Positions 10,240 through 20,811 of a DNA stretch of 64,000 bases are shown here, piece after piece. The DNA is from Tetrapyrgos nigripes (taxonomy: Eukaryota; Basidiomycota; Agaricomycetes; Agaricales; Campanellaceae), in contig JAACJM010000072.1 in NCBI GenBank assembly GCA_013368315.1, positions 296,504-360,503 of the forward strand, written 5' to 3'. The notes under the pieces are model-generated. The model made no database searches. It saw nothing but the letters and a program-made list of their open reading frames with translations, and was not told the origin of the DNA. The first letter of the stretch is position 1. Every line of letters starts with the position of its first letter. A program made the translations under genes and the position numbers.

Positions 10240-12144
10240 ATGAAGAGCTTCACCGTCGTCCTCACCGCGTTCGCCATCGCCGCCAGCGCTCAGACCACTG
10301 TGTAAGTTATTACTTTTATCGAACTGCAGTACGACTGACGTCTGTTTTTTCAGCTTCAGTGGTACAATCAGTTTGGGTAACTCACCTGGTACATTTCTAT
10401 TCGAGCTTTTTCCCCAACTACGCTCTTTTCTGATTGAACGATATAGGTAACTGCATTAGGGCCGTCAGCAACACCGACAACGCTGCAGTCGTCCTCAGTA
10501 ACAACTGTACCGGGCCTGACGCTCAGTGGGCACTTACGAACGGAAACATTAGGATTTACGGCAACAAATGTCTTGATGTGACCAACGGCAACGACGTGAA
10601 TGGTCAAAAGCTGCAGATTTACACTTGCTTCCAGGGAAATACCAATCAGCTCTGGCAATACCAGGTAATTGTTGATAATCCTCCGTATTTCGATGTATGC
10701 TGACAAGGCTAACAGGACAATCATATCGCTTGGACTGGACATGGTAGATGTTTGGATAATACCGGTGGTAACCTGACCCCTGGCAACCCCGTACGTACCT
10801 TTTCGCCGACTTGAGCGTGTACACCAGACTAATCTTTTCCCTTTCCCCCAGATTCAACTCTGGTCCTGCATTTCGTACAACACCAATCAGCGCTGGAGCT
10901 GGCAAAACACGACAAGTCCTGCTGGCGCACCTGCTGCTCAGCCTGGATCTGCTCAACCTGCCGCTATTCCAGCTACCCAGCCTGCTGCTGGTCAACCCGC
11001 CGCTCAACCTGCTGCTGCTGCTGGCCCTGTGGCCACTGTAGTGGTCGTCATTCAACAAGGTGGTGGAGGTGCTGCTGCACCCGTGCCTATCCAGACCGTC
11101 AACCCTCAGGCTCCAACCACGGTTACTGTCACTGCTAGGGTTGGTACAGCTACGGTGACTCTCCCCGGTGGCCAAACCACCGTTTTTCCTACCACGACTA
11201 CGCTTCTCCCCAACGCCACGACCACGACTGGAATCACTACCACTACCGGAAATGCGACTACTACGACTGGAATCACTACCACCACCGGAAATGCGACTAT
11301 TACGACTGGAATCACTACCACCACCGGAAATGCGACTACTACGACTGGAATCACCACCACCACTAACAATGCCACTTGCGTACCTGCCACAACTGTTATC
11401 CCCGCCAGCACCACTGTCATTCCAGCGATCACCACCTCTCTTGTCCCAGGCACCACTGTTATTCCAGCAGTCACCTCCATTATTCCGGCGGTCACCTCTG
11501 TGGTTGGAGGAGCTACCTCCATTGTCGGAGCAGTCACTTCCGTTGTCCCAGCTGTTACCTCTATTATCCCAGCAGTTACTTCTATCCTTGGTGCAGTTAC
11601 CTCTGTTATTCCAGCGGTCACGTCTATTATTCCAGCGGTCACCAACATTGTCCCAGAAGTGACCTCTGTCGTCCCAGCAGTCACCTCTATCATCCCAGGC
11701 GTCACCAACGTCATCCCTGCAGTCACCAACGTCATCCCTGCAGTCACTAACGTTGTTGCCGGAGTCACGATTATCAACCCTGCACTCACTTCCGTTATCG
11801 CTGCAGTCACAAACATTATCCCTGAAGCCACTTCCGTTGTCGGCGCGGTCACAAGTATCATTCCTGCAGCTACCTCCGTCGTCCCTGCTGTTACTTCCAT
11901 CGTCCCAGAAGTTACCTCTGTGATCCCAGCAGTCATTTCAGTTGTTCCTGCAGTAACTTCTGTTATCCCTGAAGTCACCTCTGTCCTCGGCGCTGTGACC
12001 TCTGTGGTTGCCGGAGCTACCTCCGTTATTCCCGCCGTTACGTCTATCATCCCCGCCGTCACTTCGGTCCTTCCTGCTGGTACTACTGTCATCCCCGCAG
12101 TTACTTCTGTTGTTCCTGCAGTTACGACCACCATCTGTGCTTAG
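10240..12144 (+). CDS. Secreted ricin-B-type (beta-trefoil) lectin with long Val/Thr heptad tail
   Basis: Five exons (10240-10301, 10354-10376, 10447-10664, 10716-10790, 10852-12144) total 1671 nt, or 556 residues. Residues 1-17 are a signal peptide (MKSFTVVLTAFAIAASA). Residues of about 24-145 form a ricin-B/CBM13 beta-trefoil with Q-x-W repeats (AQWAL, NQLWQY, IQLWS, NQRWSW) and G-K-C-L-D / G-R-C-L-D turns. Only the carbohydrate-binding fold is present; there is no ricin A-chain. A Pro/Ala/Gln linker follows, then a T-T-T-T-G-I repeat (about 239-300). The final 255 residues are a near-perfect seven-residue repeat of the type T-S-V-V-P-A-V, with about 35 units. No GPI signal is visible at the C-terminus (TTTICA). 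It is probably a cell-wall or extracellular sugar-binding protein whose tail acts as a stalk or self-associating region. The tail function is inference. Confidence 0.88.
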
Positions 12145-12822
12145 ATATTTTCACTGCGAGAGGTTTAGATTTACTCTCGGACATTAGGCTGTGTTGTACA
12201 TCATGTTTTCTTCTTTCCGTGTATGTTTTTGTTGTACATGTACTATCTACTTTGATGACTTGCATGTCTGTCTGTACTTTATGCTCAACTGTACTTTACA
12301 ATAACATTGAGCAATCCAATTGTGTATTCGTTTTGACATTCTTCTACCAAATGGAGCTTCACACAAGTTTACTGCTTCATTGAGTCGTATTTCTCCCTTG
12401 ACTTCTGCAGCAACCTCAACGTGAAGACTTCTGTGGTCTCTGTGATTACAATGATTTTGTGTTCATGAGTTGCAGTATCTCATGGAGCGAAAGAAGTCAG
12501 GTCTCCTTTGAATGGGACCATGGACAGGTGCGGAACTCTTTTTCTGGAACGGTGAATTGAAGACTTGTGCAATTGCAAGGTCGAAAGGCTGTCGCCATCA
12601 TCCCACCACGACGAGTCTCGAAATAGACTAACACTGTAACATTAATTTGATATTATAGGTAGCGGGTTAAGTCCTAGCAAATAGATTCCAAGAAGAAAGA
12701 GACCTAGGTCTGAGAACTGGGTAAAACAACGCTCCCTCTGCGATAGGCCCTTATAATCTTCAACTCCTCCTTCACCTTCTTCCATGTTCCGTGACGTCAA
12801 ATTGGCAATCCAATGGAAGGAT
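12145..12822. other. Intergenic, lectin 3' region
   Basis: The first 150 bp are T-rich with TGTACATGTAC-like runs, typical of a fungal 3' UTR and polyadenylation region. The rest shows nothing recognisable. Confidence 0.4.
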
Positions 12823-13101
12823 TCAGCCCATAATCATGGAAACCACTCTACTCCAGGCGGGATCGAGATGGTCGAGATGCCTGAAGCTGTTCAGTGAGTC
12901 CAGCACCAAATCGGATGAGCCGTCCCCAGCAATGGGGTAGGTCGGGATTATCCGGATTTTAAGGATTCGGAGTTGGACAGTGTGCTCTGCCAGGTCAAGT
13001 AAGCCTTTTAGGGTGGGTAAACTGTCAGGCTCATCCCAAGAAAGAGCTTTGAAAATTTGTAGGGAGGGAAGACAGCATCCTAAGAAAGTCAAATCATTGT
13101 C
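12823..13101 (-). pseudogene. F-box/LRR-type protein fragment truncated by the copia LTR
   Basis: The minus frame is open from the LTR edge at 13101 to a stop at 12823, about 93 codons. It has the amphipathic Leu pattern of basidiomycete F-box-associated LRR C-termini (LPSLQIFKALSW, LLDLAEHTVQLRILKI, LDSLNSFRHLDHLDP). It has no start codon of its own, and the frame runs straight out of the retrotransposon end. It is therefore probably the 3' part of a gene cut by the insertion. The other flank (21211-21330, minus) has a short open frame that could be the missing upstream exon, but I cannot prove this. Confidence 0.5.
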
Positions 13102-13500
13102 TAATGAAGCAGCAAATAATCAGCGTAGGGTGACCAGTCAGTAGAGCTCACCAAATGGAGGGCTGAGTAGAAAGCTTGTAGAGCTTAGATACGAGTTGCT
13201 TGTAGAGCAGATAGAACTAGATATTGTTCTGTAGTATCTACGACTTTACAGAGAGCTTTTATACTAGATAAAAAGCATGTAATTACTAATATCTACATTG
13301 TCCATGGACATACCTAGAGACTAAGAGGATATTGCCATTGGCCATATTGCTATCTACAGAGATATCACTACATAGTAGAAGATAAGAGTAATGTCCGGAG
13401 AATGTCCTGGAGGACTAGCATACTTATAGCTACATAGAAGTTTCATAATAACTCCATATAGAATCATAGTTACTATACATGGAAGGTATATATTTCAACA
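13102..13500 (-). repeat. 3' LTR of the copia element
   Basis: Direct repeat of 20812-21210 with the same length. It ends against the F-box fragment, and the polypurine tract lies on its inner side. Confidence 0.93.
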
Positions 13501-13515
13501 CTCCCCCTCGCTTTA
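13501..13515 (-). other. Polypurine tract (plus-strand primer site)
   Basis: The minus strand reads AAAGCGAGGGGGAG directly before the 3' LTR start TGTTG. This is the expected place and composition for a PPT. Confidence 0.75.
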
Positions 13516-13648
13516 GATGCGGACTTAAGTGCAGCATTGTAGGCGCACATCAAGGATTAAATGATTCTTGTATGAGCATAAACATAATGGAATGCGAATA
13601 GTATCCACTCTGAAAATCTTGACGGTTGTTTCCAACCCATAATTATAT

Positions 13649-16600
13649 TTAAGAATCAAAGAATAGTCCTAACTCATTTCGGAATTTAAGAAACTTAATG
13701 TGCCCAAGATTCTTCGTTAGAAGATCTGCACGATTTTCGTTTCCAGGAGTAAAATAGAGTTGGATCTTTTTAGACTCCTGAATCAGTTCTCTTATAAAAT
13801 GGTAACGTATATCAATATGCTTCGATCTTGATTCAGTGATAGGATTTTGACTAATAAAGATCAAGCCTTGATTGTCACCAACAATAGGAACATGATTCAA
13901 TTTAAAACCGATTTCTTTTAATAGAGTTTTAATCCATAGAGCCTGTTTTGCACATTCACAAAGTGCCATGTACTCGGCTTCAGTGGAGGACAATGCAACA
14001 GTTTTTTGTTTTCGACTTGACCAGCAGATTGAGCCCTGTGCAAGCTCAAATATAAAGCCAGTCTGTGAATGACAATTATCTCTATCTTGTGCCCAGTCAC
14101 TATCACAAAAACCTATAAGACCACTAGATTTAGATCCATCATAGATGAGTTTATAATGTTTTGTAGAAAGCAAGTATCTTATGATATACATGGCTTTCTT
14201 TAGATGGTCTGGCGAGGGATTTGCTGAATATGTTGACAATTTGATAACAGCAAAAGCTATATCAGGGCGAGTACCAAGCATAAGATAAAGGATCGAGCCA
14301 ATCACTTGTTGGAACAAAGTTCTAACTTTGGTATCAACATTTCCATCGTGTGCTAAAGGAATATATGACTGTGGCATAGGCGTCGTTGTATGCTTCATAT
14401 TTTCAGCACCAAAACGTTTGATGACTTTATTTAAATAGTCTTCTTGATCAAGAGTAAGAATACTCTTCTTTCGATCACGTTTTATGCGCATGCCTAAAAA
14501 TTCCTTTGCATCTCCGAGATCATGAGATTCCCATTTAGCCATGAATTGATTCATTAATCTGTTTAATAATTTCAGATCTGAACCCATCCATAACGCATCG
14601 TCTACATATATGATGGCTATTATGGTTTTGCCATTCATACAGTAAATATATACGCCGGCATCTGAATGTAAGCGCTTAAAGCCTAAAGATTGCATATATT
14701 TTGTGCATTCAGTCCACCAGGCTAAGCTTGCTTGTTTCAGACCATAAAGTGCCTTGCGTAACCTCCAAACCTTGCTTCTGTCCTGACTAACAAAGCCATC
14801 AGGCTGCGTCATATAGATTTCTTCGTCAAGAAGTCCATAGAGAAAAGCACTTTTGACGTCTAGTGCCTTGATCTCCCAATTCTCTATAGCAGCAATGGCA
14901 AGTAACAGTCTAACCGTTTCGAAGCAGACTACTGGACTGAATACATTGTTATAATCAATTCCTTCTGTCTGGGAAAAACCCTTTGCAACGAGTCGTGCAC
15001 GTTTTGTTTTGTTTGATTTAATATTAAATACCCAACGACATCTGACTGGTTTACGACCTTTGGGAAGATCTACCAATTCAAAGACATTTCGTTTTTTCAA
15101 TTGATCAATCTCATACTGACAAGCTTCTTCCCATTGCTTCTTAAGATCCTTTGGAGCGTTCCTGAAATCATTGGTTGATGTCCAGTGCTGCACGAAGGTC
15201 TTATTTTCCCAATAGTCTATCAGATCTTTTGTAACTTTATCTCTTTTATTTTTTGGATCTGGATTTCTATTGGTATCATGATGATATGGATATTCATCCA
15301 CTAAAGCAATAGGAGTATTGTGAATAAAAAGAGGTGTCGCAGAGGAACTTCCTTCTTTTTTATCTATAAACGCCTGTGATAAGAGATAATTTTGTAACCA
15401 TACTCCCCCTTGTTGAACACGTTGTTCTAAAACATCTTGTTCAAGAAACTCCGCAATTTCTCCACTAGGTCCTGGTTCTGTTTCAGATTGATCTTCATTG
15501 TCACTATCTTCTCTGACTTGAGAAGTTAATGGAGTTGGATCTGTTACAGTTTGCGAACCAGTAGCATGAGATTGAGAACGAGTTACTCTCGGAGTTACTC
15601 TAGTCCATCCACCTCGTGGTATGTCTCTACTGTGTTGCATGTTTGGATCTGTAATTCTCCAATTTGGTCTAGATTGACGATCTGAAGATCTAGTCTGATT
15701 TGGATTAGGTTCTCTATTTATAAATCTACCACTAGTTAAATCAACGTTTTGTGGATTAACTGGTTGAGGACCTTGTACAGGTACAGGATCAGCAGGTACT
15801 TGAGCAGGTGGTTCTGGTGCAGGTGGTGGAGTCGGTTCACGAGATTGTATAGATTCTGTTTCGGAGTCATTTGGATCAGAAGGTTGGTGTGCACCAGGAT
15901 CATGGTCTTCGGAACTAGCATCCGAACCATTTCCATCATCAATATCTTGATGATCACCATTACCTTCATCGGGTGGTGGACCCTGATCATCAAATTGATC
16001 TCGGAACAGGTCATCTAAATCGAGGGGTACTACAGGGTCAGGTGGGAGATTATTTGTACCCTGTTTGTGCAAACTGCGCATTAATTCAGAAGGTTGGACA
16101 GGTTTGGTGGATTTGTCGCTTTCTTCTGTTTCGGATGATAAGACTCGTGGAAACCATTTCTCGATGAAGAGTGCTTGTGGACTAACAAAGAGTGAATTGT
16201 CACGTCTCATGAATAACCAGGCTTTAGAACCTTTTTCGTAACCAACAAAGATCATTAATTCCGATTTTGGGGAGAGTTTATTTACTCTTTTCTTTTCTGG
16301 GATGAAAACGTATGCAGCACATCCCCAAGAACGGAAATAAGATACATCTGGTTTCTTTTTGTACCATAATTCAAAAGGAGTCTTCCATTTGAGTCGTTTT
16401 ATTGGTGTGCGACATGCTACAAAAGTAGCTGTGGCAAGAGAAAATTCCCACCAAGAAGGAGGTCCATTTGCATGATGACGCATGGCTTCTGACTTCTCAT
16501 TGAGTGTTCTAATTATTCTCTCAGCACGACCATTTTGTTGATGTATGTATGGGGCTGACATTTGTCTTATAATGCCTTTTTTAGCAAGGAAGTTGTCAAA

Positions 16601-18295
16601 ATCTTTGTTCATAAACTCTGTTCCCAAATCTGATCGTAAAGTCTTTAGTTTTTTGCCAGTAGACTGTTCTGCCCAGGCAACGTACATTTTAAAAGACTTG
16701 AAGACATCAGATTTCCTTACTAAAAGGAAGGTTACAGGGAAAGAACTAAAGTCATCAAGAAAGACAACGAAATACTCGTACTTGTGATATGATATAGATG
16801 GTTGTTGTTTCACATCTGTATGCACAAGTTCTAATACTTCTGTAGCTCGCTTTTCTGACAAAGGATAAGATTTCGATGGAGTCTTGCCTAAGGCACAGCC
16901 TCGACATACACTATGTTTAGGTACTTTAAATGGTTTCAAGCCTTTAGTATTTTTAATGATATGACTTTCCACTGCCTTTCCAGCATGTCCATAGCGGTTA
17001 TGCACGATGTCATAATCAGTAGGAGTAGATGATAAATTTGCTGACTCAGGAATGATTATCTTCGATTTGAGCCAATGCAAATTGTCTTTCCGATGCATTG
17101 GTAATAATGTCATCAGAAGACTTTGATCTACTTCTTTCCGAAACTCGGACTTGCCATCTCGTGAGATTTCATAGTATCCTTCACGAAGAATACATCCTCG
17201 AGACAACAAACGATGTGTGCAAGTTGGTTGATAAAACACTGGGTATAGTTTTATAGTATGTTTGACTCCTTCTTCATTGATGTGTTCAATAAACACAGTT
17301 CCAACACCTTCAAGGTAAGTTTCAGATCTTTTATCAGCGATCTGAAGTGGAATTGGATTGGGTAACTTATGGTACTGAGCAAAATCCATCAAATTGTTTG
17401 TAATATGAGTCGATGCACCCGAATCTGAAACCCAATAGGTTATTTCATCAGTGATCTTACTCTTACAAATACTATTTAAAGGATACTTTTCACACGTTGA
17501 GCAATGTGCGCGAGCAACAAAACTTTGTTCACAAATAAATACAGGCACATCATTTGTAATAATAGTACAATTGTCTATAGCCACTAGGGCTGTATGAGAT
17601 TCACAATAGTCCGACGACATTGAGATCTGAGGCAATTGTATGAGTGCACTATTTTTATTAGAAGTGTGAAATACTTGCCAGAAAGCCATAGTTTCGTCTC
17701 CATCAATATAAATTTCCACATCTGATTCTGAACCAAGACTGACACCATCATCATCGGCAAGGTATCCAGACGAAATGGAAACATTTATCGCATCTGCCAG
17801 AGATGAGGGACCAGCTTCTTCTTCTAAAGGTGCATCATAGCGAGGTTTCTTCGAAGTGTTTCCAGATTCATCAGGTTCTCTTTTCATATTCTCGAGGATT
17901 GGATCTGTGAACATGTGAGACATTCTGTCTTGCCACATTTTGAATGCAACACTCGGAGGAATATATTTAAAGGAACTTTCTTCGCTATGATCCGAAGATG
18001 TAGAATCTGATGATTCAGAAGAAAACGAACCTCGAACAGCCTTTCGCTTTCTACTTGAAGACGACGATGACGCTTTAGTATGATTAAAAGGTAGAGTGCG
18101 AATGAAATTGGGATATAGTGATGTATCATGAAATTGAGTGTTGATTGTAACACCATTTGTGCGCATAACAGATTGAGCAGGAGTAGGCCAGTAAGCTCTC
18201 TCAATCAAGGAAGGAGGCTTTGAAGGGACTGGCTCACGTTTTTTAAACTGCTGTGGAATCCATTTATGGATTGCGCATATCAGCCAAAGCTTTAT
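13649..18295 (-). CDS. pol: Copia Pol polyprotein (protease, integrase, reverse transcriptase, RNase H)
   Basis: The open frame runs from just after a TGA at 18298-18296 to 13649, about 1548 codons. The first codons have no early ATG; a TTG sits at 18208. Domains in order: aspartic protease with DSGAS; GAG-pre-integrase zinc site (H-x-x-x-H type, CRGC); integrase core with the triad in HTDV, RSDLGTEF and GRAERIIRTLNE; a long acidic P/E/D linker; reverse transcriptase with RWVFNIK, ALDVKSAFLYG and YVDDALWMG; and RNase H with GFCDSDWA, LSSTEAEYMA and SKHIDIRYHFIRE. All catalytic motifs look intact. The frame is +1 relative to gag with a 32-nt overlap, so Gag-Pol must arise by +1 frameshifting or another bypass. 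It copies and integrates the element from a cytoplasmic particle. Confidence 0.93.
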   Translation of the reverse strand: MKLWLICAIHKWIPQQFKKREPVPSKPPSLIERAYWPTPAQSVMRTNGVTINTQFHDTSLYPNFIRTLPFNHTKASSSSSSRKRKAVRGSFSSESSDSTSSDHSEESSFKYIPPSVAFKMWQDRMSHMFTDPILENMKREPDESGNTSKKPRYDAPLEEEAGPSSLADAINVSISSGYLADDDGVSLGSESDVEIYIDGDETMAFWQVFHTSNKNSALIQLPQISMSSDYCESHTALVAIDNCTIITNDVPVFICEQSFVARAHCSTCEKYPLNSICKSKITDEITYWVSDSGASTHITNNLMDFAQYHKLPNPIPLQIADKRSETYLEGVGTVFIEHINEEGVKHTIKLYPVFYQPTCTHRLLSRGCILREGYYEISRDGKSEFRKEVDQSLLMTLLPMHRKDNLHWLKSKIIIPESANLSSTPTDYDIVHNRYGHAGKAVESHIIKNTKGLKPFKVPKHSVCRGCALGKTPSKSYPLSEKRATEVLELVHTDVKQQPSISYHKYEYFVVFLDDFSSFPVTFLLVRKSDVFKSFKMYVAWAEQSTGKKLKTLRSDLGTEFMNKDFDNFLAKKGIIRQMSAPYIHQQNGRAERIIRTLNEKSEAMRHHANGPPSWWEFSLATATFVACRTPIKRLKWKTPFELWYKKKPDVSYFRSWGCAAYVFIPEKKRVNKLSPKSELMIFVGYEKGSKAWLFMRRDNSLFVSPQALFIEKWFPRVLSSETEESDKSTKPVQPSELMRSLHKQGTNNLPPDPVVPLDLDDLFRDQFDDQGPPPDEGNGDHQDIDDGNGSDASSEDHDPGAHQPSDPNDSETESIQSREPTPPPAPEPPAQVPADPVPVQGPQPVNPQNVDLTSGRFINREPNPNQTRSSDRQSRPNWRITDPNMQHSRDIPRGGWTRVTPRVTRSQSHATGSQTVTDPTPLTSQVREDSDNEDQSETEPGPSGEIAEFLEQDVLEQRVQQGGVWLQNYLLSQAFIDKKEGSSSATPLFIHNTPIALVDEYPYHHDTNRNPDPKNKRDKVTKDLIDYWENKTFVQHWTSTNDFRNAPKDLKKQWEEACQYEIDQLKKRNVFELVDLPKGRKPVRCRWVFNIKSNKTKRARLVAKGFSQTEGIDYNNVFSPVVCFETVRLLLAIAAIENWEIKALDVKSAFLYGLLDEEIYMTQPDGFVSQDRSKVWRLRKALYGLKQASLAWWTECTKYMQSLGFKRLHSDAGVYIYCMNGKTIIAIIYVDDALWMGSDLKLLNRLMNQFMAKWESHDLGDAKEFLGMRIKRDRKKSILTLDQEDYLNKVIKRFGAENMKHTTTPMPQSYIPLAHDGNVDTKVRTLFQQVIGSILYLMLGTRPDIAFAVIKLSTYSANPSPDHLKKAMYIIRYLLSTKHYKLIYDGSKSSGLIGFCDSDWAQDRDNCHSQTGFIFELAQGSICWSSRKQKTVALSSTEAEYMALCECAKQALWIKTLLKEIGFKLNHVPIVGDNQGLIFISQNPITESRSKHIDIRYHFIRELIQESKKIQLYFTPGNENRADLLTKNLGHIKFLKFRNELGLFFDS

Positions 18296-19967
18296 TCATG
18301 ATATAACGGCAAAAATACTCGACCTCTTCCTCGATTTGTTTCTGAATGGGACGGATAGTTCCTTCATGATCAAACCATTGGTTTGTCATGTCTTCGTCAC
18401 CATTGAGATCCTCTTTTGCTCGAAGATAAGGTTCTGTATGAGTGCCATCAGAATTGTATGTGTAATCCCAAATTTCGGCTAGCTTACGGGTCATTTGATG
18501 ACGAGCTTCTACTCTGAGAAAGCTTTCAAAATCAACTGTCTCCTGTGCGAGTTCATTGATCATGAGTCTCTCATAATGAGTAAGAATGAAGTAACCCAAA
18601 ATCGTTTGCGGTCTGACCTGTTTAGCTAAGTTCCGCTTTACTCTTTCCTTCAAAGAAGAATTATTGTTTTCATCTATAAAGCAATCTGATCGAACAATCA
18701 GAAAGTTATGATAGGGAAGAAGTTCATAAATGGGTTGCTCACATGTCTCTGGTAGATCATCAGTGTCACTGATTTCGATAGGATCTAATGTGGCATTTAT
18801 AAAAGGATTTGCCATAAAAGCGGTCACCATTAAAGGAGCATCATCATCAGAATCTGAATCAGCTTCAACTTCTGGATTAGCTAAATTAGCAGCACCTTTT
18901 TTAGAACCCTTCTTCTTCTTACTGCGACGAGTTTTCTTCTTCTTATCTCCCCCTTGATTCGCATCACCTGTTGTAACAGTTTTAGAAGGTTCCTGAGGTT
19001 TGGGTTGTTTACCCTTACCCTTGTCTTGGTTCTTCTGTTTAGAAGATCCAGCCTTCTGGTTGTTCCAATTGGGTGCAGAATCAAACTTTCGTCTATCTCC
19101 AGTAATGCGGGTAAGAAGAGATGATTCAGAAGATTGACCAGTGCGTCGTTTGTATTCGACGAGAATCAGTCCTTCCACATGTGCCATAGTCAGGTTCTTT
19201 GGTTCAATAGTGGCAAGTGTGAATTGAGCATAGTTTCCCCAGGATTGTGGAATGCGATCCATCAAGAAAAGAGCTCTAAACTTGTCATCGACTGTGAATC
19301 CATAGGCTTTAAGACGTGTGAGAACTGCTCCCAGAGATGTGATCTGGTTTGCAGGATCTTTCTTCTCATCAAGCGTCCAAGACATGAACTCTTTGAAGTC
19401 TAAGAACCATGACGTCGGGCCAGGAGAACTGTATTTCTTGTCTATTTTATCCCAAAGCATTTTGGCGGTATAATCTCCTTTTGCTTTGGCACAAGGGTCT
19501 TCTTCTACTTCTTCTTTGGTGAACTCTCTCATTTCCAAACCCACATCATTCAGAAGATAGGAGGAAATAAAACCCAAAGCCTGTTCATCTTTGTCATCCC
19601 AAGAACTATGAAGCTTATAAGTTTCAACTAATTCCCGATCATGTTTATTAACCAAAATTTGATATTGATCCCATTCATGAGCGAAGGTATCAACGATTTG
19701 GTTATAAGACGATTGTTCGGATTCAGTTAAAGCATTAAAAACTTCATTAGACACTAGTACAAATCCTTCAGGAAGAGAAGGTGCATTACCTGTTTCGGTG
19801 GGACTTGTGTTCACATAACGCTTTTGGGTACCTGAAGCAACCCTGCTAAGCCCTTTGGCTTCAAGGAGGCGGGTAATAGCATAGTTCCAAAACTCATAAT
19901 TGGTAGTATTGAGGATGGGAACGTTGAAGATGCTTTCAGTGTTGTTGATAGTGTTGTTGGAAGACAT
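18264..19967 (-). CDS. gag: Copia Gag polyprotein
   Basis: This is one uninterrupted 567-residue frame starting at the ATG at 19967, about 830 nt inside the 5' LTR. It opens with a copia-Gag N-terminus (NTTNYEFWNYAITRLLEAKG). The helical core has DYTAKMLWDKIDKKYSS, the L-x-x-L-K-A-Y-G segment and the TMAHVEGLILVEYKRR segment of UBN2-type Gag. A strongly basic stretch (KKKKTRRSKKKKGSKKG) probably binds RNA in place of a CCHC zinc knuckle, which I could not find. A C-terminal region of about 170 residues (acidic, then helical) follows and ends with CCA-TAA inside the pol overlap. Gag forms the particle that carries the RNA. Confidence 0.9.
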   Translation of the reverse strand: MSSNNTINNTESIFNVPILNTTNYEFWNYAITRLLEAKGLSRVASGTQKRYVNTSPTETGNAPSLPEGFVLVSNEVFNALTESEQSSYNQIVDTFAHEWDQYQILVNKHDRELVETYKLHSSWDDKDEQALGFISSYLLNDVGLEMREFTKEEVEEDPCAKAKGDYTAKMLWDKIDKKYSSPGPTSWFLDFKEFMSWTLDEKKDPANQITSLGAVLTRLKAYGFTVDDKFRALFLMDRIPQSWGNYAQFTLATIEPKNLTMAHVEGLILVEYKRRTGQSSESSLLTRITGDRRKFDSAPNWNNQKAGSSKQKNQDKGKGKQPKPQEPSKTVTTGDANQGGDKKKKTRRSKKKKGSKKGAANLANPEVEADSDSDDDAPLMVTAFMANPFINATLDPIEISDTDDLPETCEQPIYELLPYHNFLIVRSDCFIDENNNSSLKERVKRNLAKQVRPQTILGYFILTHYERLMINELAQETVDFESFLRVEARHQMTRKLAEIWDYTYNSDGTHTEPYLRAKEDLNGDEDMTNQWFDHEGTIRPIQKQIEEEVEYFCRYIMNKALADMRNP

Positions 19968-20798
19968 ATTGATCTATGAAGCATCAATCAGTAAAGATGT
20001 GCATTCAATAGGTCACAAGTACCAAGGAACATCGAAGGGTCTAATACAACCACAGTGTATTGGATGATCGCAATATTCCTTCTCCTTTCTGAGCAAACGC
20101 CCCAGACAAGGAATGTACATAATACATTTGCATTAATCGACTATATGCCAGTAGAAAACCGTTCGTCGGTACGTGCACATAATGGAATCCTATATTAACT
20201 CCTTCATCAGTGCTTCTCAATCAATTTCACACTGTCAGAGACCATACTCTTGACAGAGAGCACATGATTACTCTAGAAGTCGCAATATTGACCGTAGTGG
20301 CACAGTACTTCCTAATGGGTGTAGAGATGCCTTAAAGCATATAGGGGAGTACTATCTAACTACTGTTTTTCTATAGATCTAGATCGGCGACTTTTATAAA
20401 CGCCCCTGGCTCATCCGAATGACTACGGAGTTTTGCCTGAGTGCGAAAAACAGTCCCACACTAAAGTGGAAGCTGCAAAGCGTGCCAGTCACTCTGCATA
20501 CAACTATCTGTAGATCCATAAGGGTTCCACAAATAACTGTTACAGGTATAAAGTGACTTATCTAGATCTATAACTAAACCAGCAAAGAGTGCCTAATGCG
20601 ACTCTAAACTGAACCCAGGTTATATATTTTACTGGGCAATATAGATGAAGAAGGAGATAAAGCGAAAACATCGATCCATCAACTGCACAACATCGAGTCC
20701 GACAGCTTACTCGGTGATGAGCTCGCCGTTGACCTCGACAATGCGATCCATCTTGACAACGGTAGTTGTATGGGATAAGACCAGCATCGATGGCCCTC
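19968..20798 (-). other. Copia 5' leader
   Basis: Noncoding leader of about 830 nt between PBS and gag start. No gene is seen. It probably carries packaging signals, which I cannot locate. Confidence 0.5.
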
Positions 20799-20811
20799 GG
20801 GGCCCATAACC
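20799..20811 (-). other. Primer-binding site, initiator-tRNA-fragment type
   Basis: The minus strand reads GGTTATGGGCCCC directly after the 5' LTR. It matches, with one difference, the complement of the anticodon region of initiator methionine tRNA (..GGGCTCATAACC). Half-tRNA priming of this kind is known for several copia elements. The same site occurs at 62665. Confidence 0.7.

Noticed and set aside
9672..10277. Minus-strand frame of 201 codons
   Set aside because: It overlaps the lectin promoter and first exon, and has no domain, intron signal or neighbour context.
11106..12134. Minus-strand frame of 342 codons rich in V-T-A-G
   Set aside because: Exact antisense of the 21-bp lectin tail repeat; an open frame in one phase of a repeat stays open along its length.
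10240..12144. Ricin-like toxin
   Set aside because: Only the B-type carbohydrate-binding fold is present. There is no A-chain rRNA N-glycosidase domain, so toxicity cannot be inferred.
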